This document shows positions 58,604 through 64,000 of a DNA stretch of 64,000 nucleotides, one piece after another. This DNA comes from Vreelandella nanhaiensis (lineage in GTDB: Bacteria; Pseudomonadota; Gammaproteobacteria; Pseudomonadales; Halomonadaceae). The stretch lies in the NCBI RefSeq assembly GCF_003990185.1, contig NZ_RZHF01000025.1, positions 186,143 through 250,142 of the forward strand, given 5' to 3'. The notes below the pieces were generated by a model, which saw only the letters and a list, made by a program, of their open reading frames with translations, was not told where the DNA came from and made no database searches. Position numbers and translations under genes: made by a program. The stretch's first letter is position 1; each line of letters starts with the position of its first letter.

Positions 58604-60756
58604 TCCTCTACAGGTGCCGCTTGGCGTCTTTCAGATGGCACGGGTGTTAAGGTGCGCTCTGTAGAACCAGTGAGCCTGGGTGCTGGCTTAGCAATTGATG
58701 TCGTTGCTGAAGCCAGGGAGCGCCCAGAGCGTTGGTGATTAAGTCTAAATGCCTCGACCGATAGCGCGAGCATGCTTGCCTGCTGCTCTAAAGCGACGGC
58801 CGCGCGTGCGGTTTCCTGAACCCGAACGGCATTTTGCTGGGTTGCCTGATCCATTTCAGCCACCGCCTGATTAACCTCAGCAATACCGCTGCTTTGCTCT
58901 TCAGAAGCGGCAGAAATTTCGTACATGATATGCGTAACGCTGCGCGCTGCTTCGGCTACATCACTAATGGCAGCTTCCGCTTTTTCAACTAGCCCGGCGC
59001 CCACGGCGACTTCCTGGTTTGACCCATCAATCAGCCCACGGATTTCCTGGGCGGCACCAGCACTACGGCCTGCCAGATTTCGCACTTCTTCTGCCACGAC
59101 CGCAAACCCGCGACCATACTCACCCGCGCGTGCAGCTTCGACTGAGGCATTCAACGCCAGAATATTGGTTTGAAACGCAATGGAATCGATAACGTTGATA
59201 ATATCGGCCATTTTTTGCGAACTTTGTGTTATGCGCTGCATGTTTTCGACTAGCTGCGTCATTAATTCGCCCGTTTGCGAAACCCGTATAGCATTATTAT
59301 CGGCAAGCTGGCGCGCTTCTTGAGCGTTCTCGCTATTCTGACGCACCGTTGCGGTCATTTCTTCCATGCTAGCGGCGGTTTGCTGCAGTGAAGCAGCCTG
59401 CTGCTCGGTACGCGAGGAGAGCTCTTCATTGCCGCTGGCGATATTCTGAGCGGCGGGGGTAACAATATTGATGCCATCTTTTACATCACCAATGATACTG
59501 CTCAGGCTTTTACGCATGGCATTGAGCGCATCAATGAGCTGGCCTACTTCATCATGGCGACGCTTGGGAGTTACTGCCGCCAAGTTGCCTCCGGCAATTT
59601 GTAGCGTAAACCGCGAAGCGCTTTTCAAGGGCCGAACAATGGACCGCAGGGTAAACAGGCCAATTAAAACCAGCAACAATAAGCCAATAGCCAGTACTAC
59701 TGCCTGGAAGGCAATAATAGTGTTCTGCGCCTGCTGAGCGTCGGCGGTCATTATTTCGGCAGCCTGCTGTTTTTGAGCAATCAGTTGATTCACACTTTCC
59801 GATAACGCCCGCCCTTCATCTGACATGACGCTGATCACGGCATCTAGGCCGACAAAGGCCTGATAGGTCTCTTCGGCTTGCAAAATGCTGGCTGCCTGGC
59901 TCATCCCATCATTTAAAAATGTCTGTAGCTGGTCATTAAACGCATCGGCCAGCGGAGTGGCATTCACCGAGCGTGAGTAAAAGGCTTGCCATACACTTGC
60001 GACCTCTTCGGCGCGCTGTTCAATCGTTTGGCCTATATCAAAGCGCTGATTGATCAGCTCCATCCGTTCAGGCTCAATGATTCCCTGACGCGTAATGGCA
60101 ATCGTCTGATCGATCTGCTGCAGTCTGATAACATCGCGCAGACCATCGCGATTGATCTGCTCCAAGCGCTCGCTTGATGCCTGCAACCCGTAAAGCCCTA
60201 AACCGCCACTCACCAGTAGCAAGGCACCTGCGACTATCATCATGCCGATTAGCTTGGCGCGCACGGTAGTAAGCTGAATATTTTTCAGTCGCTGACCTAT
60301 GCCTCGCTGACGAAGACGCCCTTTATCCAGATAGAGGCGTTTATTGCGGCCCTCACGTATTTCAGCATAGGCCTGTTCGGCGCGTTTGATGGCTTCACGC
60401 GACGCTTGAACGCGTACCGAGGCGTAGCCCACCACTTCGTCATTTTCAATAATCGGCGTTACGCTGGCATCGACCCAGTAGTGGTCACCGTTTTTGCAGC
60501 GGTTTTTTACCAGCCCACGCCACGTATCGCCAGCCAGTAAGGTTTGCCATAAATTTTCAAAGGCCGCTGACGGCATATCGGGGTGGCGAATCAGGTTATG
60601 AGGAGCCCCTATCAATTCATCGTGCGCGAAGCCGCTTATTTCAATAAAAGCGGGATTCGTATAGGTAATGCGGCCTTTCAAATCCGTGCGAGAGACTAAA
60701 AAATCGTCTTCTTTTAACTCAACTTCGCGCTGAGAAATAGGCTGGTTATTGCGCAT
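58588..60756 (-). CDS. Methyl-accepting chemotaxis protein with Aer-type PAS domain
   Basis: 722 aa. Residues 1-130 are a PAS domain with NLIRHPDMP and WRGLVKNRCKNGDHYWVDA, the FAD-binding pattern of the redox sensor Aer. Unlike Aer it then has TM1 (about 166-191), a periplasmic helical domain of about 155 residues, TM2 (about 345-372), HAMP and a signalling domain (tip [33 protein letters not shown]), ending EEWEAF. It may combine energy taxis with a periplasmic signal. Confidence 0.93.
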   Translation of the reverse strand: MRNNQPISQREVELKEDDFLVSRTDLKGRITYTNPAFIEISGFAHDELIGAPHNLIRHPDMPSAAFENLWQTLLAGDTWRGLVKNRCKNGDHYWVDASVTPIIENDEVVGYASVRVQASREAIKRAEQAYAEIREGRNKRLYLDKGRLRQRGIGQRLKNIQLTTVRAKLIGMMIVAGALLLVSGGLGLYGLQASSERLEQINRDGLRDVIRLQQIDQTIAITRQGIIEPERMELINQRFDIGQTIEQRAEEVASVWQAFYSRSVNATPLADAFNDQLQTFLNDGMSQAASILQAEETYQAFVGLDAVISVMSDEGRALSESVNQLIAQKQQAAEIMTADAQQAQNTIIAFQAVVLAIGLLLLVLIGLFTLRSIVRPLKSASRFTLQIAGGNLAAVTPKRRHDEVGQLIDALNAMRKSLSSIIGDVKDGINIVTPAAQNIASGNEELSSRTEQQAASLQQTAASMEEMTATVRQNSENAQEARQLADNNAIRVSQTGELMTQLVENMQRITQSSQKMADIINVIDSIAFQTNILALNASVEAARAGEYGRGFAVVAEEVRNLAGRSAGAAQEIRGLIDGSNQEVAVGAGLVEKAEAAISDVAEAARSVTHIMYEISAASEEQSSGIAEVNQAVAEMDQATQQNAVRVQETARAAVALEQQASMLALSVEAFRLNHQRSGRSLASATTSIAKPAPRLTGSTERTLTPVPSERRQAAPVEEWEAF

Positions 60757-60813
60757 TTTTATGCCTTATTGTTTATAAGTTACGAGTGGTGTCATTTAGC
60801 CAACAAAGACGAT

Positions 60814-62118
60814 TTAAAAGGCTTCCCAGGCATCACTATCGACCGCATTTGCGGTAGCAATAACGGGCGAAGGTCGGGAGGGTAAAGCAGGCCTTAATAG
60901 CGTGCTGGATGGAGCGGGCGAGGCAGTCGCACCAGAAGAGGCCAGCTGAAAGCGTTCAACGGCGCTTCTCAATCGGGCGGCTTCGCTTTCAAGCTCATTG
61001 GCGCTATGCGCGGCATGCTGAACAAGCTGAGCATTTTGCTGAACCACCTGGTCCATTTGCGCCACCGCTTGATTGACTTGGCCAATGCCGTTGCTCTGCT
61101 CCTCTGACGCTGCGGCAATTTCATCCATGATATCGCTGACACGCTGAACAGCATCGACCAGCGCCTGCATGGTTTCACCCGCTTGATTAACGCGCTGGGT
61201 ACCGGTACCCACTCGGCTAAGCGAAGTATCAATAAGCGTGCGGATCTCTTTGGCGGCGTTGGCGCTTCGGCTAGCCAGACTGCGCACTTCTTGCGCCACC
61301 ACGGCAAAGCCTTTGCCATGCTCGCCTGCCCGAGCGGCTTCGACAGATGCATTGAGTGCCAGGATATTGGTCTGGAACGCGATGTTATCGATTATGGTAA
61401 TGATGTCGGCTACTTGATGGGAGCTGGCGCTAATATCCTGCATCGTCTCAACGATAGCGCCGACTTCTTCCCCGCTGCGGCGTGCGGTCATCGTAGCGTT
61501 TTGAGCCAACTGACTGGCTTGGCGTGCGTTATCGGCGTTATGGCCAACCGTTGAGGCAAGCTGTTCCATACTGGAGGCGGTCTCTTCAAGCGAAGAGGCC
61601 TGCTGTTCGGTACGCGAGGAGAGATCATTGTTGCCGCTAGCAATTTGCTGGGAGCGCTCAAAAATTGAGGCGCCACTGCCACGCACTACGCCGACCGTTT
61701 CTGATAACGATGCCTGCATGTGCGCCATGGCAATGTACAGGCGGCCGATTTCATTATTTCCCGGTGCGGTAATCCGCTGGCTTAAATCCCCCTGCGCCAT
61801 CAGTTCAAAATAACCTACCAGACGATCCAACGGCCTTAGAACATTGCGAGTAACACCCCAGATGACCACTATTACGGTGGAGGCCGTAATCAACACAATG
61901 GCGATCAGAGCCCAGCGAATACGTGCAGAGAACTCGGTAAAAACGGCCTGCTGTGCCTGTCCGTCACTAGCCGCCTGCATGATGGTTGCCCCATGCTGCA
62001 AAGCATAAAAACCGATGCCACATGCTACGATCACCAGCAATGAGAAAGAGACAAGTACAAGTCCCCAACTGAGTCGCACGGTCATATTGCCCATTATCTG
62101 CCGCATTAGCTGTGTCAC
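60814..62118 (-). CDS. Methyl-accepting chemotaxis protein with almost no periplasmic domain
   Basis: 434 aa from the GTG at 62116-62118, which has AGGAG 8 bp upstream; another GTG at 62136 and an ATG at 62106 are alternatives. TM1 (about residues 16-40) and TM2 (about 70-90) are separated by only some 30 residues, so there is no normal ligand-binding domain. HAMP (about 90-143) and the signalling domain (tip [33 protein letters not shown]) are intact; the C-terminus is DAWEAF. Confidence 0.92.
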   Translation of the reverse strand: MTQLMRQIMGNMTVRLSWGLVLVSFSLLVIVACGIGFYALQHGATIMQAASDGQAQQAVFTEFSARIRWALIAIVLITASTVIVVIWGVTRNVLRPLDRLVGYFELMAQGDLSQRITAPGNNEIGRLYIAMAHMQASLSETVGVVRGSGASIFERSQQIASGNNDLSSRTEQQASSLEETASSMEQLASTVGHNADNARQASQLAQNATMTARRSGEEVGAIVETMQDISASSHQVADIITIIDNIAFQTNILALNASVEAARAGEHGKGFAVVAQEVRSLASRSANAAKEIRTLIDTSLSRVGTGTQRVNQAGETMQALVDAVQRVSDIMDEIAAASEEQSNGIGQVNQAVAQMDQVVQQNAQLVQHAAHSANELESEAARLRSAVERFQLASSGATASPAPSSTLLRPALPSRPSPVIATANAVDSDAWEAF

Positions 62119-62222
62119 CCTTGTGTCTCCTAACACAACATCTACTCGCAGGCGTTTTCCCTAACGCATGGGTAAGTCTTTTTTGCTTAGACAGACACGT
62201 TCCCTGTGTCTTTTATGGAGAA

Positions 62223-62720
62223 TTAACGGTTGCTGGTGCTATCTACCAAGGCCATTTCTTCGCTGGTCAGGAGCTTATCGATATCCACCAGTACCAGCAT
62301 GCGATCATCCAGACTACCTAGCCCGCTCAGGAAATCGGAAGACAGGGTGACGCCAAATTCAGGAGCAGGTTTGATCTGATCCGGGACAAGCGTCATGACA
62401 TCAGAAACGCCATCAACTACGATGCCCACCACACGATCAGCAACATTCACTACGATAACGACGGTTTGGCCGCCATATTCAACGTTTTCAAGGTGAAATT
62501 TGATACGCAGGTCAACAATAGGCACAATCACGCCACGCAGGTTGGTGACCCCCTTGATAAAATCAGGTGCGTTGGCAATGCGTGTGACATTTTCGTATCC
62601 ACGAATTTCCTGAACCTTCAGGATATCGATAGCGTACTCTTCCTCGCCTAACGAAAAGACCAGAAATTCGCGATTTTCAGCTTCAGCGGCCAGTACCGCC
62701 TCATTGTTTACCTGACTCAT
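62223..62720 (-). CDS. cheW: Chemotaxis coupling protein CheW
   Basis: 165 aa. Two SH3-like subdomains with the conserved [19 protein letters not shown] and [13 protein letters not shown] segments. It links receptors to CheA. Overlaps cheA by 4 bp. Confidence 0.97.
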   Translation of the reverse strand: MSQVNNEAVLAAEAENREFLVFSLGEEEYAIDILKVQEIRGYENVTRIANAPDFIKGVTNLRGVIVPIVDLRIKFHLENVEYGGQTVVIVVNVADRVVGIVVDGVSDVMTLVPDQIKPAPEFGVTLSSDFLSGLGSLDDRMLVLVDIDKLLTSEEMALVDSTSNR

Positions 62721-64000
62721 GACGGCTCAGCCTCCTTATAAAAAGAGTAATGTTGATTATTAACGATTTTGCCCGCTTCTTTCTTGACCCTGCTCAAGCG
62801 GTGCAATCCTGTGATATCCAGAATTAATGACACGCTGCCATCACCGAGAATGGTGGCTGCGGAGATGCCTGGCACTTTGCGATAGTTATCTTCAAGATTT
62901 TTAACAACGACTTGCTGCTGGCCAATCAATTCATCAACCAGCATGGCATAACGGCGCCCTTCGCCCTGAACGATGACGGCGATACTTCGCGTAGGGTCGG
63001 TAATCGCATTTTCTACGTCCAGCACTTCATGAATTGCGATCACTGGCAGGTACTCGTCGCGTACTTTTAAGACAACATCATCTCCTGCCATGGCATACAT
63101 GTCGTTTTTGGTCGGCTGCAAGGACTCAAGCACGGTAGACAATGGCAGAATAAAGGTTTCCCCACCGACCTTGATCGACATGCCATCCAGTATCGCAAGC
63201 GTCAGCGGCAGCACGATCCTGGTATTGGTGCCCTCGCCTTTTTTGGATTGGATTTCGACGCGGCCGCCCATTCCTTGAATATTACGCTTGACCACATCCA
63301 TGCCCACGCCTCTCCCGGAGACATCGGTCACGGCTTCGGCGGTCGAAAAGCCTGGCGCAAAAATCAGCTGATAGACTTCTTCATCAGTCATGGTGTCAGA
63401 GACACTAAGACCATTTTCCCGCGCTTTGGCTAACAGGCGTTCCCGATCCATGCCGGCGCCATCGTCACGCACTTCAATCAGAATATTGCCGCCCTGATGA
63501 CGGGCAGACAGGGTGAGTTTGCCGGTTCGCGGCTTGCCCAGTGCCTCACGCTTGTCCGGCATTTCGATACCGTGATCAAGGCTATTACGCACCAGGTGGG
63601 TCAAAGGATCGGTAATTCGCTCCACTAGGCTCTTATCAAGCTCAGTGGACTTGCCCTCGGTTACGAGCTCGATTTCCTTACCCAGCTTGCCTGCTGTATC
63701 ACGTACCACACGGGGAAAACGGCTAAATACGAACTCCATAGGAATCATGCGGATGGACATGACCGCTTCTTGGAGATCCCGGGCATTACGCTGCAAAAGG
63801 CTCATGCCGTTTTGCAGCGAGCTATTACCTACCGACTGATCTTCAAGATCGCTTACCGTCTGATCCAGCATCGACTGGGTGATTATAAGCTCACCCACCA
63901 AGTTAATGATCTGGTCAACCTTATCTACCGACACGCGAATGGACGAGGATTCGGCAGCGGCCTTCTTGGGTTTGGCAGCGGCTTCCTTACGGGCACTCTC
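62717..64000 (-). CDS. cheA: Chemotaxis histidine kinase CheA (partial, 5' end outside window)
   Basis: The C-terminal 427 residues; the reading frame stays open to the window edge, so the phosphotransfer (P1) and CheY-binding (P2) parts are missing. Present are an Ala/Lys-rich linker, the P3 dimerisation helices ([15 protein letters not shown]), the kinase domain with N box [13 protein letters not shown]1 VRDDGAGMD and G2 GRGVGMDVV, and the C-terminal CheW-like domain. It begins the cheA-cheW-receptor operon as far as seen. Confidence 0.97.
   Translation of the reverse strand, partial: ESARKEAAAKPKKAAAESSSIRVSVDKVDQIINLVGELIITQSMLDQTVSDLEDQSVGNSSLQNGMSLLQRNARDLQEAVMSIRMIPMEFVFSRFPRVVRDTAGKLGKEIELVTEGKSTELDKSLVERITDPLTHLVRNSLDHGIEMPDKREALGKPRTGKLTLSARHQGGNILIEVRDDGAGMDRERLLAKARENGLSVSDTMTDEEVYQLIFAPGFSTAEAVTDVSGRGVGMDVVKRNIQGMGGRVEIQSKKGEGTNTRIVLPLTLAILDGMSIKVGGETFILPLSTVLESLQPTKNDMYAMAGDDVVLKVRDEYLPVIAIHEVLDVENAITDPTRSIAVIVQGEGRRYAMLVDELIGQQQVVVKNLEDNYRKVPGISAATILGDGSVSLILDITGLHRLSRVKKEAGKIVNNQHYSFYKEAEPS

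Noticed and set aside
62137..62222. Hairpin AGACAC/GTGTCT between cheW and the third receptor as terminator
   Set aside because: On the coding strand it has no T-run, so there is no support for a terminator function.

Overview
The window looks like chromosomal DNA of a halophilic gammaproteobacterium of the Halomonas/Halomonadaceae type. The reasons are the Pseudomonas-like order coaX - tRNA-Tyr/Gly/Thr - tRNA-Trp - secE - nusG - rplKAJL - rpoBC, the ssb / MFS / uvrA block, fabA-fabB, motC-motD with fliA, and strongly acidic exported proteins (for example the ABC binding protein). There are no insertion sequences, prophage genes, CRISPR arrays or rRNA genes. Genus assignment is inference.

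Layout. 1-11436 (all minus): the transcription/translation core, from three tRNAs and tRNA-Trp through secE, nusG, four ribosomal protein genes, rpoB and the first 972 codons of rpoC, which leaves the window at its left edge. The tuf gene usually found between tRNA-Thr and tRNA-Trp is absent; a strong terminator and a good promoter sit there instead. 11514-15323: coaX and birA (overlapping, minus) and typA (plus). 15686-22404: an NSS-type sodium symporter, a branched-chain amino-acid type ABC transporter (livGFHM) and a convergent binding protein (livK). 22526-25179: a lipoprotein phospholipase D coupled to a small membrane protein, divergent from a membrane protein that joins an Lgt-like N-terminus to a thioredoxin domain. 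25295-28240 rapA, then yfcH (minus). 29160-32038: an AT-rich regulatory region, a MerR-type regulator of the MlrA/LitR kind and a DNA photolyase, probably a light or envelope-stress module. 32072-33910 a PAS-GGDEF-EAL protein. 34283-36028 fabA-fabB, followed by plsC and a degenerate epimerase-like gene (minus). 37800-42914 ssb, an MFS transporter and uvrA. 43088-44497 a Crp/Fnr-type regulator and an unknown secreted protein.

44534-64000 (all minus) is one long motility and chemotaxis cluster. In transcription order it reads cheA (5' end outside the window), cheW, two chemoreceptors, cheR, cheB, a third receptor, cheY, cheZ, flhB, flhA, flhF, a degenerate flhG-like gene, flhE, fliA, motC, motD and the remnant of a GGDEF gene. 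The first part has the enterobacterial order (cheAW-receptors-cheRBYZ-flhBA, with flhE), the second part the polar-flagellate order (flhF-flhG-fliA-motCD).

The most interesting points are an FlhG-like protein that keeps the DQAxxLR motif but has lost the P-loop ATPase, an oversized FlhF, the loss of tuf from its usual site, a B12-domain MerR regulator without cobalamin ligands next to paired TGTACA-like boxes with 20-bp spacing, the Lgt-like/thioredoxin fusion and the epimerase-like protein coupled to plsC. All calls come from reading the sequence; no database search was made.
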